Assembly (NCBI RefSeq): GCF_003583925.1
Contig: NZ_QYCN01000004.1
Span: forward strand, 81,365-145,364
Reading direction: 5' to 3'
Length of the DNA stretch: 64,000 bases
Source of the DNA: Hymenobacter rubripertinctus
Lineage (GTDB): Bacteria; Bacteroidota; Bacteroidia; Cytophagales; Hymenobacteraceae
Shown here: positions 1 to 7,935 of the stretch, piece after piece
How positions within the stretch are numbered: the first letter of the stretch is position 1
Layout of the letters: each line of letters begins with the position of its first letter
Program-made: the position numbers and the translations under genes
The notes under the pieces: generated by a model
The model's database searches: none
What the model was told of the DNA's origin: nothing
The model's input: only the letters and a program-made list of their open reading frames with translations

Positions 1-486
1 CTAAGCGCACTGACAGTTGATTTGAGCGGATTAAATGCTGAAAAATCAGACAGCCCATTGGTCTGGAAAATCACCCATCCTGATCAGTCTGCCAACACGG
101 CTTCGCTCGATGCCAGCAGCAAGCTAGGCTCAGCCACTGTGAATCAGCTGATGGTAACGCTCACCCGACCGTGGCTGGACCCAGTACTCTTTAAAACTTC
201 GGGGTGGTGCCTACAAGGACAGAATGCCGGATTTTGTTCTTCCGGCAGTAACGATGGTCAAGGAATCTTATCCCTGATTCCCAGCGGTATTATTATTGGC
301 ACAACCGCATCAATCAGCGCGAGTTGGAGCGAAAAGGATGAGCAATTAATTGCCAATGCGACGACAAACGAACAGCATCTTTCTCTCGGCCCGTTGCCCA
401 TTGTCGGCAGTCAGGCCGCTGCTTCACTCTATGTGCTAGGCTGGATCATGTATCAGGTACCCTTTTCTCCGCAAATCAGCTGCTAG
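1..486 (+). CDS. Unidentified protein, C-terminal part (gene begins upstream of window)
   Basis: The frame is open from the first base to a TAG at 484-486; the only start codon near the edge is a TTG at 22, so this is most likely the last ~160 residues of a longer protein. No signal peptide or membrane segment is clear. A stretch reading RPWLDPVLF followed by a Trp/Cys-containing loop and a hydrophobic strand (SLIPSGIIIG) resembles a region I associate with large uncharacterised secreted or toxin-like bacterial proteins, but I cannot name the family. Codon use is less GC-rich than in the following gene, which would fit an accessory gene. It may alternatively be a degenerate remnant; the upstream sequence would decide. 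Confidence 0.5.
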   Translation, partial: LSALTVDLSGLNAEKSDSPLVWKITHPDQSANTASLDASSKLGSATVNQLMVTLTRPWLDPVLFKTSGWCLQGQNAGFCSSGSNDGQGILSLIPSGIIIGTTASISASWSEKDEQLIANATTNEQHLSLGPLPIVGSQAAASLYVLGWIMYQVPFSPQISC

Positions 487-604
487 ATCTACTCTACTTG
501 CGGCAGTAGCAGTTTATTTGTAAGCCGTTTCACAGGTCAGAAATATAAGCTAGGTTTCTTCGTAGCCGATTTCGCGTAGACTTTGCCTCCCCCGTACTGC
601 TTCT

Positions 605-2116
605 ATGAAACTTCTCTCCGCCGCCCAGACCCACGCCCTCGACCAGGCCACCATCAAGGCCCAGAACATTAGTTCTATTGACCTTATGGAGCGGGCCGCC
701 AATGCCGTTACCGATTGGCTGTTCAAGGAGTTGCTGCTTGATTATGACACCGAAATCCATGTATGCTGCGGGCCGGGCAACAACGGCGGCGATGGGCTGG
801 TGGTGGCCCGCAACCTGCACCGCGCCGGCTACCCGGTGCGCCTTTGGCTGCTGCCGGCCGCCCGGCACTCGGCCGACTTCACGCACCAACAGCACCAGCT
901 GCCCGCCGGGCTGGCCGTCCAGGAAGTCAACCCCGATAAGCTACCCGATATTGCGGCCACGGCGATGGTGGTCGATGCGCTGTTCGGCACTGGCCTGAGC
1001 CGGCCGCTGGAAGGCGACGCGGCGACCCTGGTGCGCCACCTCAACGCTTCGGGCGCGACGGTGGTGGCCGTGGATATGCCCTCGGGCCTTTTTGCTGACG
1101 CCCCCCAGCCGGCCGGCTGCGCCGTGGTGCAAGCCCGCTACACGCTCAGCTTCGAGTTGCCCAAGCTGGCCTTTTTGCTGCCCCAGAATGCCGGTTTTGT
1201 GGGCGACTGGCGGCTGCTCCCCCTGGGCCTCGACGCACAAGCTATCCGGGAGGCCAAAACCAATCTGTTCTTCGTAACGGCCGATGAAATGCGGGGGCGG
1301 TTCCCGGAGCGGCCGAAGTTCAGCCACAAGGGCACCTTCGGGCACGCGCTGCTGCTGGCCGGCAGCCAGGGCAAAATAGGCGCCGCCGTGTTGGCAACCC
1401 AGGCCTGTCTGCGCGGGGGCGTGGGGCTGTTGACGACCCGGGTGCCGGCCGTGGGCTACGACATCCTCCAGATTTCGGCTCCCGAAGCCATGTGCCTGGC
1501 CGATCCGGCGGCTGACTTCCTCACGGAGCTACCCGACCTGGCCCCCTACGCCGCCGTGGGCATCGGGCCGGGGCTGGGGCAGCAGGACGGCACCCGCGAA
1601 GTGCTGCGGCAGCTGCTGACCACGGCCGAGGTTCCCCTCGTTATCGACGCCGACGCCCTGAACCTGCTGGGGGCCAACCCGGAGTTGCAGAGTCTGCTGC
1701 CGCCGGGCTCTTTGCTCACGCCCCACCCCAAGGAGTTCGAGCGCCTCGTGGGTGAGCCGGCCCGCGACGACTACCACCGCCTCGAACAGCTCCGCAGCTT
1801 CGCAAACCACACCGGTTGCTACTGCGTGCTTAAAGGCGCCTACACGGCCCTGGCCACCCCCGCTGGCCACATCTTCTTCAACAGCACCGGCAACCCCGGC
1901 ATGGCCACCGGCGGCAGCGGCGACGTGCTCACCGGCCTGCTGCTGGCTCTGCACGCCGATCAGCGCCTCTCGCCCCTCGATGCGGCCCTGCTGGGCCTGC
2001 ACGCCCACGGCCGGGCCGCCGACCTGGCCCTGCCCCACACCGGCCACGCCGGCCTGCTGGCCTCCGACATTATCCGCTTCATCGGCCCGGCACTGAGTGA
2101 GTTAGAAATTTTATAA
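605..2116 (+). CDS. nnr: Bifunctional NAD(P)HX epimerase / ADP-dependent NAD(P)HX dehydratase
   Basis: Cytosolic metabolite-repair enzyme. The N-terminal YjeF_N-type half epimerises S/R-NAD(P)HX and the C-terminal ribokinase-fold half dehydrates it back to NAD(P)H using ADP. Visible epimerase motifs are CGPGNNGGDGLVVAR (about residue 55), VDALFGTGLSRP and VAVDMPSGL. In the second half I see KGTFGHALLLAGS (near 245), GIGPGLG, PLVIDADALNLL, LLTPHPKEF and the nucleotide-site NPGMATGGSGDVLTG. Length (503 aa) is normal for the fused bacterial form. The ATG at 605 begins directly at the conserved start of the epimerase domain. It is monocistronic in this window; a repeat element follows at 2117. 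Confidence 0.95.
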   Translation: MKLLSAAQTHALDQATIKAQNISSIDLMERAANAVTDWLFKELLLDYDTEIHVCCGPGNNGGDGLVVARNLHRAGYPVRLWLLPAARHSADFTHQQHQLPAGLAVQEVNPDKLPDIAATAMVVDALFGTGLSRPLEGDAATLVRHLNASGATVVAVDMPSGLFADAPQPAGCAVVQARYTLSFELPKLAFLLPQNAGFVGDWRLLPLGLDAQAIREAKTNLFFVTADEMRGRFPERPKFSHKGTFGHALLLAGSQGKIGAAVLATQACLRGGVGLLTTRVPAVGYDILQISAPEAMCLADPAADFLTELPDLAPYAAVGIGPGLGQQDGTREVLRQLLTTAEVPLVIDADALNLLGANPELQSLLPPGSLLTPHPKEFERLVGEPARDDYHRLEQLRSFANHTGCYCVLKGAYTALATPAGHIFFNSTGNPGMATGGSGDVLTGLLLALHADQRLSPLDAALLGLHAHGRAADLALPHTGHAGLLASDIIRFIGPALSELEIL

Positions 2117-2152
2117 GCGCTGTTGCACAGCCGAAGAACGATGTAGGGTGCG
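2117..2152. repeat. Left copy of a 36-nt inverted repeat flanking the UbiA-like gene
   Basis: This 36-nt stretch just after the nnr stop is repeated almost exactly, in inverted orientation, at 3605-3640. The shared core contains cagccgaagaacgatgtagg. The two copies bracket the UbiA-like gene and its palindrome cluster, about 1.45 kb apart. Confidence 0.75.
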
Positions 2153-2262
2153 TAACAGCACAGTTTACAAGTCAGAAAAGGGATAACTGAGGGCGATTTA
2201 ACCGCAGTTGCGCAGTGGGCATTAGGCCATGACGCAACTTTCTAACTTTCTGACTTCCCCAC

Positions 2263-3171
2263 TCATACACCGATAAACTGAGCACCCCACACGGCCAGAA
2301 ACTGCACCAGCATCACCCCATCCGTCAGCAGGGCAAAATAATAGTCGGGGCGCGACTCCTCAGCACCCCAGATGACGGCGGCCAGCAGTAGCAGCGGCAG
2401 CAGCAGGGCCACGTTGTGGGCGGCCGTGACGCCGGCCGGTACCAGCAGGGCGGCGGCCAGCAGGGCGGCCAGTCCCAGCCCCTTGGTGGCCCGGATGCCC
2501 AGCACGCCCGGAAACGTGCGCGTGCCGGTGAGCCGGTCCTTGGTATAGTCGCGGATGTCGAAGACCAGGGCCAGGGCCAGGATAAACAGGAAGCGCCGGG
2601 CGAAGAGCACCACCACCACCGGCGCGGCCAGCGCCCGGCCCAGGTAGAGGGCCGGCAGCCAGACGGTGACGGCGGCCCAGACGTAGGCGATGAGGAACAC
2701 CTTGAGCAGGGGGGCATCGCGCAAGGCCCACCAGCGGCCCCGCAGGCGCAGCAGGGGCATCGAATAGAGGACCGAAACCACCCCCAGATGCCCCAGAAAC
2801 AGCAGCAGCCGCACCAATCGGGCATCGGTCAGGAACAGGTAGGCGGCCCCCGCGCCGGCCACGGCCGCGAGCACCAGCAGCTGGGAGCGGTGCCCCCGAA
2901 TCCACTGCTTGCGGCGGGTGGTGCCGGGCAGCTGGTGGTGCTTGTAGGGCAGCACGCTGTCGAGGTTGTAGAGAAAGAGCGTGGCGGCGAAAATCAACGC
3001 CCCCAGCCGCAGCGGAATGTGCACGCCCCAGAACAAAAACGTGGCCCACATCAGCCCCAGCGCCGCCCCCGACAGCCACACGCTGCTGTAGAGCAGGGCA
3101 TCCAGCCCCCGGCGGGGCCAGCCCGACGAGGCCCCCGGGACCGGTTCGCAAACGTGAGAGGCGGGTTTCAT
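2263..3171 (-). CDS. UbiA-like prenyltransferase family membrane protein
   Basis: Polytopic membrane protein of about 302 aa with seven to nine hydrophobic segments, of the UbiA superfamily (enzymes that attach a prenyl chain to an aromatic or other acceptor in the membrane). The second Asp-rich motif is clear as FDIRDYTKDRLTGTRTFP (about residues 205-222). The first motif, normally NDxxDxxxD, is replaced by LYNLDSVLPYKHHQ (about 68), so the polyprenyl-diphosphate site is atypical and activity is uncertain. The ATG at 3171 is preferred; a TTG two codons upstream (3177) is possible. It stands alone between inverted repeats, so the neighbourhood gives no pathway clue. It may be a non-catalytic or divergent family member. 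Confidence 0.8.
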   Translation of the reverse strand: MKPASHVCEPVPGASSGWPRRGLDALLYSSVWLSGAALGLMWATFLFWGVHIPLRLGALIFAATLFLYNLDSVLPYKHHQLPGTTRRKQWIRGHRSQLLVLAAVAGAGAAYLFLTDARLVRLLLFLGHLGVVSVLYSMPLLRLRGRWWALRDAPLLKVFLIAYVWAAVTVWLPALYLGRALAAPVVVVLFARRFLFILALALVFDIRDYTKDRLTGTRTFPGVLGIRATKGLGLAALLAAALLVPAGVTAAHNVALLLPLLLLAAVIWGAEESRPDYYFALLTDGVMLVQFLAVWGAQFIGV

Positions 3172-3296
3172 GCGCAAGAGCAGGGCCGGTTAGCAGCCCC
3201 GGCCGGCGCAAGGTACGCCCGCCCCGGCACGCAACGGCCCCCGGAACTGCGGAAGCGGCCGGGACAAGCAGTGTTATAGCTGACTCGGGTTGCGGA

Positions 3297-3473
3297 CTAC
3301 CGACCGTCAGCCCCGGAGGGGCGACATATCGACAGGAATAGCCCGCGAAAGAACGAAAAAGCCCCCGCGGGGCGACACCCGGTCAGCGAGTGTCGCCCCG
3401 CGGGGGCTTCTAACAAGCAGCAGGTGCTGGTTGACTCCCGATATGCCGTCCCTGCGGGGCTGACGGTCGGTAG
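3297..3473. repeat. Nested palindrome: 35-nt outer arms
   Basis: The outer arms are 3297-3331 and 3439-3473, complementary with three mismatches over 35 nt and containing ccgtcagccccg. They enclose a second, perfect hairpin (3360-3408). The outer arm's gggcgacatatcg motif resembles dispersed repeats I associate with Bacteroidota intergenic regions. Confidence 0.8.
3360..3408. repeat. Perfect 19-bp hairpin inside the nested palindrome
   Basis: The arms 3360-3378 and 3390-3408 pair perfectly around an 11-nt loop. The stem is almost entirely G+C. It could act as a terminator or, like its surroundings, be a mobile palindromic element. Confidence 0.75.
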
Positions 3474-3520
3474 TAACTGCTGTTACGCACCATTGGGTTT
3501 GAGTTGACTGCCGCCGTATC

Positions 3521-3614
3521 GTAGGGTGCGGGGCTTGCCCCCGCCCGCCGTTGAACGAGGCCAGTGGACTCGAAACAACTTCAACGGCGGGCGGGGGCAA
3601 GCCCCGCACCCTAC
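3521..3614. repeat. Perfect 35-bp inverted repeat
   Basis: The arms 3521-3555 and 3580-3614 are exact reverse complements over 35 nt, separated by 24 nt. The outer end merges with the right copy of the 36-nt repeat (3605-3640), so the elements are composite. Confidence 0.85.
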
Positions 3615-3640
3615 ATCGTTCTTCGGCTGCGTAACAGCAG
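3605..3640. repeat. Right copy of the 36-nt inverted repeat flanking the UbiA-like gene
   Basis: This is the reverse complement of 2117-2152 with only a few differences near one end. It overlaps the end of the perfect 35-bp inverted repeat. Confidence 0.75.
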
Positions 3641-3665
3641 GTGGTAAACCAGCACCTTGGGTTAG

Positions 3666-4256
3666 CTAGCCCTGGCCGTTCAGGGCCTGCTGCTCCAGCT
3701 TCTGGTCGTGGTCGTTGCCGTTGGGGAAGGTTTCGTCGTAGAGACGGATGCTTTCCTCGATGATGCGGTAGGCATCTTCGCGGCCCATAAAGCGCTGCAC
3801 CGTCACCGACTTGTGCTCCAGGGCTTTGTAGTCCTCAAAAAAGCGCTGCATCTCGCGCAGCGTGTGGGGCGGCAGGTCTTCCAGCTCGTTGTAGTGGTTC
3901 ACCGAAATGTCGTTGGCGGCCACGGCAATGATTTTATCGTCCTCCTCGTCGCCGTCCACCATCTGCATCACCCCGATTACCTTGGCTTCCACCAGGCACA
4001 TGGGCACGATTTCCACGGAGCAGAGCACCAGAATATCGAGCGGGTCCTTGTCGTCGCAGTACGTTTTGGGGATGAAGCCGTAGGCGGCCGGATAGTGCAC
4101 GGCCGAGAACAGCACGCGGTCCAGTTTCAGCATGCCGCTGTCCTTGTCCAGCTCGTACTTGGCCTTCGAGCCTTTCGGGATTTCAATGATGCCGGTCACG
4201 GCAGTAGGAGCGTTTTCGCCGCGCGATACGTCGTGCCAGGGGTTAAATTTGGCCAT
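3666..4256 (-). CDS. ppa: Inorganic pyrophosphatase (family I)
   Basis: Soluble Mg-dependent enzyme that hydrolyses pyrophosphate to phosphate, pulling biosynthetic reactions forward. The 196-aa length fits bacterial family I. Metal-site motifs are present: the [13 protein letters not shown] segment (about residues 66-78), matching the family signature, and [12 protein letters not shown] (about 99-110). The ATG at 4256 starts the protein directly. It is followed on its 3' side by the palindrome cluster and preceded by a word-repeat spacer separating it from the pafA-like gene, so it may be transcribed alone. Confidence 0.95.
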   Translation of the reverse strand: MAKFNPWHDVSRGENAPTAVTGIIEIPKGSKAKYELDKDSGMLKLDRVLFSAVHYPAAYGFIPKTYCDDKDPLDILVLCSVEIVPMCLVEAKVIGVMQMVDGDEEDDKIIAVAANDISVNHYNELEDLPPHTLREMQRFFEDYKALEHKSVTVQRFMGREDAYRIIEESIRLYDETFPNGNDHDQKLEQQALNGQG

Positions 4257-4258
4257 TT

Positions 4259-4410
4259 GTTGTTAGCTGTTAGCTGTTAGCGGTTGGCTGTTAGCGGTTG
4301 GCTGTTAGCTAAGTTTTTTTAAAGAATGAAAAGAGTATTTCGCTGAGCTATCGGCGGCCGGTGATGAGCTGTCAGCTGTTCGCTGAACGAGAGCTAACAG
4401 CTGATGGCTA
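4259..4410. repeat. Word-repeat palindromic spacer (gctgtta type)
   Basis: Between ppa and the phosphatase, the word gctgttagc or gcggttggc is repeated about seven times (4259-4310). Reverse-complement words (gctaacagct, gctgatggctagc) recur at about 4388-4412 after an AT-rich centre. The same words recur at 8829-8965. Confidence 0.7.
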
Positions 4411-4427
4411 GCCGCCAGTAGCTTACA

Positions 4428-6140
4428 TCAGAAGCCCAGCACCTGGGTCAGGGGTTCGCCGGTGCAGCCGTTGGGCTCCTGAATGTGGAGCCAGCGGGCC
4501 AGAGTGGGCGCAATATCGGTAATCTTTACCGGAGCCGACGACTCGCCGTGCTTCACGTGCCAGCCCCAGAACAGCACCGGCACGTGGGTGTCGTAGCGGC
4601 CACTGGAGCCGTGGGTGGTGCCCTTGTTCACGGGGAAGGAGTACGATTCGAGCCAGCCCGGGGCCAGCACCACCAGCACGTCGCCCGAGCGCTTGGGAAA
4701 GTAGCCGTTTTCCAGGTACATCAGCATCCCGCTTTCCCAGTGCGACTTCTGCACGTCCTCGGCCGTTAAGGCCCGCGTGACGCCGGCGAAGCCCCGCATC
4801 AGGGCGGCCGTTTCGCGCTGCATCTCATACAAATCGAGCTTCTGCCGGGCAATGAGGGGCTGGTTGAGGTAGACCTGCTGGTTCTCGTAGCTCAGCACCC
4901 AGTTGCCGGGGCCGTGGCGGCGCACGAGCTGCTGCTGCAACGAGTCGCGCATCAGGTTAGGCCCCACCGAGCCGGCGGGCAGCTGATGGTCGAGCAAAAA
5001 GTTGGGCGAGTGGGCCGCGCCGTGGTCGGCACTCAGAAACACGAGCACGTTTTTGCGGCCCAGCGTTTTATCCAGCTGCTCGAACAGGCGGGCCAGGTCG
5101 CGGTCGAGGCGCAGGTAGGTATCCTCGGCCTCAATGGAGTTCGGCCCAAACTGGTGGCCCACGTAATCGGTGCTGCTGAAGCTGAGGGCCAGAAAATCGG
5201 TCTGGCCGCGCTGGCCCAGCTGCTCGGCCCGCAGGGCTTCGAGGGCGAAATCCAACGTCAGCGAGTTGCCGAAGGGCGTGGACCGGATCAGGTCGAGGTT
5301 GCGGACGGGGGCCGTTTTCTCACCCGTGGCTTCCAGCGCCCCCTTCACGGCCGTGGGCAGCACAGCACTCAGCGTGGGCAGATCGTGGGGGAACACGGGC
5401 CGGGTTTCGCCCCGGAAGGCCGACTCCCAGGCCACGTCGTCGGGCGAGCTTTCGGTGTACTGACTAATGGGCAACAGCGTATTCCAGGGCTGGTCGAGGT
5501 AGCGGGCGGCCCGGTTTTCGGCGTTGAAGCGGCTGGCCCAGGCGGGCAGCTCTTTCAGGTAGAAGGTGCTGCTGATGAAGGCCCCGTTGGTGCCGTCGTA
5601 CCAGTACGCGGCGTTGGCGGCGTGGCCGGCCGGCAGAATCGAGCCCCGGTCCTTGATGCAGACGCCGATGACCTTGCTTTGGAAGTTGGTGGCCAGGCGC
5701 AGCTCATCGGTGATGGTGGTGGTGAGCAGGTGGCGGGGCGACTGTTGGCCGGCCGCCGCCGAGCCGCCCACCGGCTGCACGGCGTTGTCCTCGGTTACGT
5801 AGGTGCCGCGGCCGGTTTCGCGCACCAGCCAGTTGTTGCCCACAATGCCGTGGCCCGAGGGCGTGGTGCCGGTATAAATGCTGGCGTGGCCCGGGCCGGT
5901 GTAGGTGGGCACGTAGTTGTAGTGGGCGTTTTCGTAGCTAAACCCCTCGCGCAGCAGCCGCCGGAACCCGCCGCTACCGTACTTGCTCCAGTAGCGGTAG
6001 AGGTAGTCGTAGCGCATCTGGTCCACCACAATGCCCACCACCAGCTTGGGGCGCTCGGGGGTGGGGGCGGTATTTTTTTGGGCGAAGGCGGGCAAAGCCA
6101 GCGTGGCCGCCAGCAACAGGCTCAGACTCTTTTTCAACAC
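4428..6140 (-). CDS. pafA: PafA-type alkaline phosphatase
   Basis: Predicted exported phosphomonoesterase of the alkaline phosphatase superfamily. The N-terminus is a signal peptide (LKKSLSLLLAATLALPAFAQ). The catalytic set matches PafA: first metal Asp in GIVVDQMRYDYL, Thr nucleophile in PTYTGPGHAS, Asn in GIVGNNW, the Lys/Arg pair in VCIKDRGS, metal ligands in SSTDYVGHQFG and LSADHG, and a late His in KGTTHGS. The frame stays open upstream for 300 more codons, but that part is the antisense of the neighbouring HTH gene. The start is a GTG at 6140 or a TTG at 6137; there is no ATG. About 570 aa, normal for the family. Divergent from the HTH gene at 6411. Confidence 0.92.
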   Translation of the reverse strand: MLKKSLSLLLAATLALPAFAQKNTAPTPERPKLVVGIVVDQMRYDYLYRYWSKYGSGGFRRLLREGFSYENAHYNYVPTYTGPGHASIYTGTTPSGHGIVGNNWLVRETGRGTYVTEDNAVQPVGGSAAAGQQSPRHLLTTTITDELRLATNFQSKVIGVCIKDRGSILPAGHAANAAYWYDGTNGAFISSTFYLKELPAWASRFNAENRAARYLDQPWNTLLPISQYTESSPDDVAWESAFRGETRPVFPHDLPTLSAVLPTAVKGALEATGEKTAPVRNLDLIRSTPFGNSLTLDFALEALRAEQLGQRGQTDFLALSFSSTDYVGHQFGPNSIEAEDTYLRLDRDLARLFEQLDKTLGRKNVLVFLSADHGAAHSPNFLLDHQLPAGSVGPNLMRDSLQQQLVRRHGPGNWVLSYENQQVYLNQPLIARQKLDLYEMQRETAALMRGFAGVTRALTAEDVQKSHWESGMLMYLENGYFPKRSGDVLVVLAPGWLESYSFPVNKGTTHGSSGRYDTHVPVLFWGWHVKHGESSAPVKITDIAPTLARWLHIQEPNGCTGEPLTQVLGF

Positions 6141-6279
6141 AAGCAGGAAGTGGGCCGCCGCACCAGGGCCGCCGCAAAGTTCAGCCGCAAAGATAACCCG
6201 CCCCGCCGGGAGTTGCGCAGCCTTGTATAAAGCCTCACCCCACCCCCCGGCCACTCGGTTGACCCGGTACTCAGCTCCG

Positions 6280-6402
6280 AGGTAAACACCTGCCGTTTTT
6301 TTAGCCAGGTGTTTACCTCGTAGGTAAACACCTGTCGTTTTTTTAGCCAGGTGTTTACCTCGGAGGTAAACACCTAGCTTTTTTCTGGACGGGTGTTTAC
6401 CT
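6280..6402. repeat. Three tandem 39-nt palindromes in a divergent promoter region
   Basis: Three units (6280-6318, 6322-6360, 6364-6402) repeat with a 42-nt period. Each has arms aggtaaacacct and aggtgtttacct around a 15-nt centre with a T tract. The third has a changed centre and an imperfect right arm. They lie between the start of the phosphatase gene and the start of the HTH protein, so they are candidate operators. Confidence 0.85.
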
Positions 6403-6410
6403 TGAGCCGG

Positions 6411-7019
6411 ATGAGAGCTGCTTCTTTTTCTTCTTCCGTGGAATTTTCGGCGGTGGTGCGGGCCGGGCTGGGCCTTTCGGGACGGCAGCTGGGGCGGTAT
6501 CTGGGCGTATCGGTGGGGTTTGTGGCCCAAGTGGAGGCGGGGCACAAGCCCCTGCCCCTGGCCCTGGTGCCCCGGCTGCTGCATCTGCTGCCGGCCCTGC
6601 CGCCCCCCCTGGGCCAGGGCCCCGTGCCCCCGCCCGCCCCGGTGCCCTACAATGTGCTGCTGCCGCTGCCCGCCCCCGAGCCCCTGGTGCCCCCGCCCCC
6701 CACCCCGCCCGACGCGGGAGTGCTGGCCGCCCGGGGCCGCAGCGTGCGCCTGCGCCTGCTGCGCCAGGGCACTGCCCTGGCCGCCGCCCAGGCCCGCGCT
6801 GCCGCCCTGCACCAGCGCCGCCTCGCCCTGGCCCACCTGCTGGCCCTGCCCCCACCCCCCGAAGCCGCCGAGGCGGCCCACCTGGCCCGCTGGCTCCGGG
6901 GCCTGACTACCGACCTCACCCGCGACGACCCTGCTCCCGCCGCCCGCGCCGCCGCCCTGCGCCTGCTGGCCGCCCGCGTGGCCGGCCTGCGCGCCGAGCT
7001 GGCCGCTCTGGCACCCTAG
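6411..7019 (+). CDS. Helix-turn-helix protein with Pro/Ala-rich linker
   Basis: A probable DNA-binding protein of about 202 aa. Near residues 20-45 the segment GLSGRQLGRYLGVSVG followed by FVAQVEAGHKPLP has the spacing of an XRE/Cro-type helix-turn-helix. A Pro-rich linker (about 60-110) and an Ala/Leu/Arg-rich C-terminal half, probably coiled-coil, follow. The ATG at 6411 is preferred over a GTG at 6393 that lies inside the last palindrome. The gene is extremely GC-rich, and the opposite strand is also open, so the coding strand is judged by the HTH and the intergenic repeats upstream. No known family is certain; autoregulation through the palindromes is an inference. Confidence 0.62.
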   Translation: MRAASFSSSVEFSAVVRAGLGLSGRQLGRYLGVSVGFVAQVEAGHKPLPLALVPRLLHLLPALPPPLGQGPVPPPAPVPYNVLLPLPAPEPLVPPPPTPPDAGVLAARGRSVRLRLLRQGTALAAAQARAAALHQRRLALAHLLALPPPPEAAEAAHLARWLRGLTTDLTRDDPAPAARAAALRLLAARVAGLRAELAALAP

Positions 7020-7244
7020 CCTCCGTGCGCGGTGAACTGGCGAGGCGTGGAAAAGCCAAGGGCCGCCAAGCACCTAACGGACAGCCTATCGGGGGGCACT
7101 GCCGGGCTGGTCAGACGGGAACCCAAGCTGGGGCTATATCTAGTCCTAGCTTGGGCACACACAATTTGCCGGGTCCACACAATATTGACGGAGCTTCCAC
7201 CGTTATACCAGCGGCAACTCCGCCACCCTTATTCCTTATCACTT

Positions 7245-7658
7245 ATGCCGTTTCCCGTTCAATTACTCACCACCCAGGCCGAGTGCGACACTGCGCTGGC
7301 GGCCCTGAGCCTGGAACTGCGCGTGTTCAGCGTGCGCGACCAAGTGCTGGACCTGCAAGCCGATCAGTCGGCGGGGCGGGCCACCAACCGGGCCCAGGAC
7401 CTGGCCGCAGCTACGGCCAGCATCACCAGCCTGACGCCCGTGCTGGCCACGCTCACGCCCGGCACCACCGACTACGCGGCCATGAATAAGCTGCTGCTGC
7501 GAGCCCAGCGCCGGGGAGAAGACCTGAGCGCCACGGCCAGCGCCCAGACGCCCACGGAGGCCTTCCTCAAAGCCGTGGATGTGCGCCAGGTGGCCGTGCA
7601 GGTGCCCGAGCTGGAGCTGGCCATTGCCGAAGTAACGGCCCGCCGCGCGGCCCTCTAA
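7245..7658 (+). CDS. Small helical protein of unknown function
   Basis: About 137 aa, with no signal peptide or membrane segment. The sequence is almost entirely predicted helix, with regular Leu/Ala spacing (for example TALAALSLELRVFSVRDQVL), suggesting a helical bundle or coiled coil. The ATG at 7245 follows an A/T-richer leader; the same frame extends further upstream to 7032 but that part lacks helix-forming regularity. A strong hairpin terminator follows at 7700. I do not recognise the family; similar small proteins seem common in Hymenobacter-like genomes, but that is memory rather than evidence. Confidence 0.6.
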   Translation: MPFPVQLLTTQAECDTALAALSLELRVFSVRDQVLDLQADQSAGRATNRAQDLAAATASITSLTPVLATLTPGTTDYAAMNKLLLRAQRRGEDLSATASAQTPTEAFLKAVDVRQVAVQVPELELAIAEVTARRAAL

Positions 7659-7699
7659 GCCCCGCTTTTTTCGCTCTTATTCTCCTATGGCAACTAGTC

Positions 7700-7734
7700 A
7701 AACGGCCCGCTTCCTGGCAAGGAGGCGGGCCGTT
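7700..7734 (+). terminator. Hairpin terminator after the small helical gene
   Basis: The arms 7700-7715 and 7720-7734 pair nearly perfectly (one G-T type mismatch) with a short loop; the stem ends in gccgttt followed by a T-containing run. It lies 40 nt after the stop at 7658. Confidence 0.75.
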
Positions 7735-7818
7735 TGTTGGGCGGGCGGGGTAGGTGGGTGGGGTGGGCGGGCCTGTCCTTACCAGGCGTGAAGTTGCTGA
7801 GGTGGCCGTTCAACAAGG

Positions 7819-7838
7819 AGACGCGAAGGGTCGCGTCT
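7819..7838. repeat. Short palindrome (agacgcga...tcgcgtct)
   Basis: An 8-bp perfect stem with a 4-nt loop between two terminators. It resembles short dispersed palindromes seen in other intergenic gaps, but this family appears only once here. Confidence 0.45.
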
Positions 7839-7866
7839 CTACAGGGCTGCCGGGGGGCCGGGGTGG

Positions 7867-7926
7867 AATCACACCAGGCAAAAGGCCCGCCTCCTTTCGG
7901 AAGCGGGCCTTTTGCCTGGTGTGATT
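7867..7926 (-). terminator. Terminator of the ATP synthase operon
   Basis: The arms 7867-7890 and 7903-7926 pair perfectly over 24 bp around a 12-nt loop. It begins 10 nt after the atpG stop on the minus strand. The stem is GC-rich in its upper part, with an AAAAGG/CCTTTT block in the middle. Confidence 0.85.
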
Positions 7927-7935
7927 CAGGAAATC

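Larger units (their letters stand above)
3172..3665. other. Intergenic palindrome cluster, no gene
   Basis: This ~490-bp gap between the UbiA-like gene and ppa holds no credible gene. A 100-codon minus-strand frame (3307-3609) is simply a read-through of repeat arms. The content is three palindromes plus one copy of the flanking inverted repeat, each listed separately. Confidence 0.8.

Noticed and set aside
3307..3609. 100-codon minus-strand reading frame
   Set aside because: It is entirely built from palindrome arms, without protein-like features.
6280..6402. CRISPR array
   Set aside because: The units are palindromes repeated in tandem with only 3-nt gaps and no spacers of uniform length; no cas genes.
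6141..7073. N-terminal extension of the PafA-type phosphatase
   Set aside because: The frame is open upstream but lacks features; the signal peptide starts at 6140/6137 and the region is occupied by palindromes and the HTH gene.
7025..7489. 154-codon plus frame overlapping the small helical gene
   Set aside because: Lies in another frame of the gene at 7245 and has no protein-like pattern.
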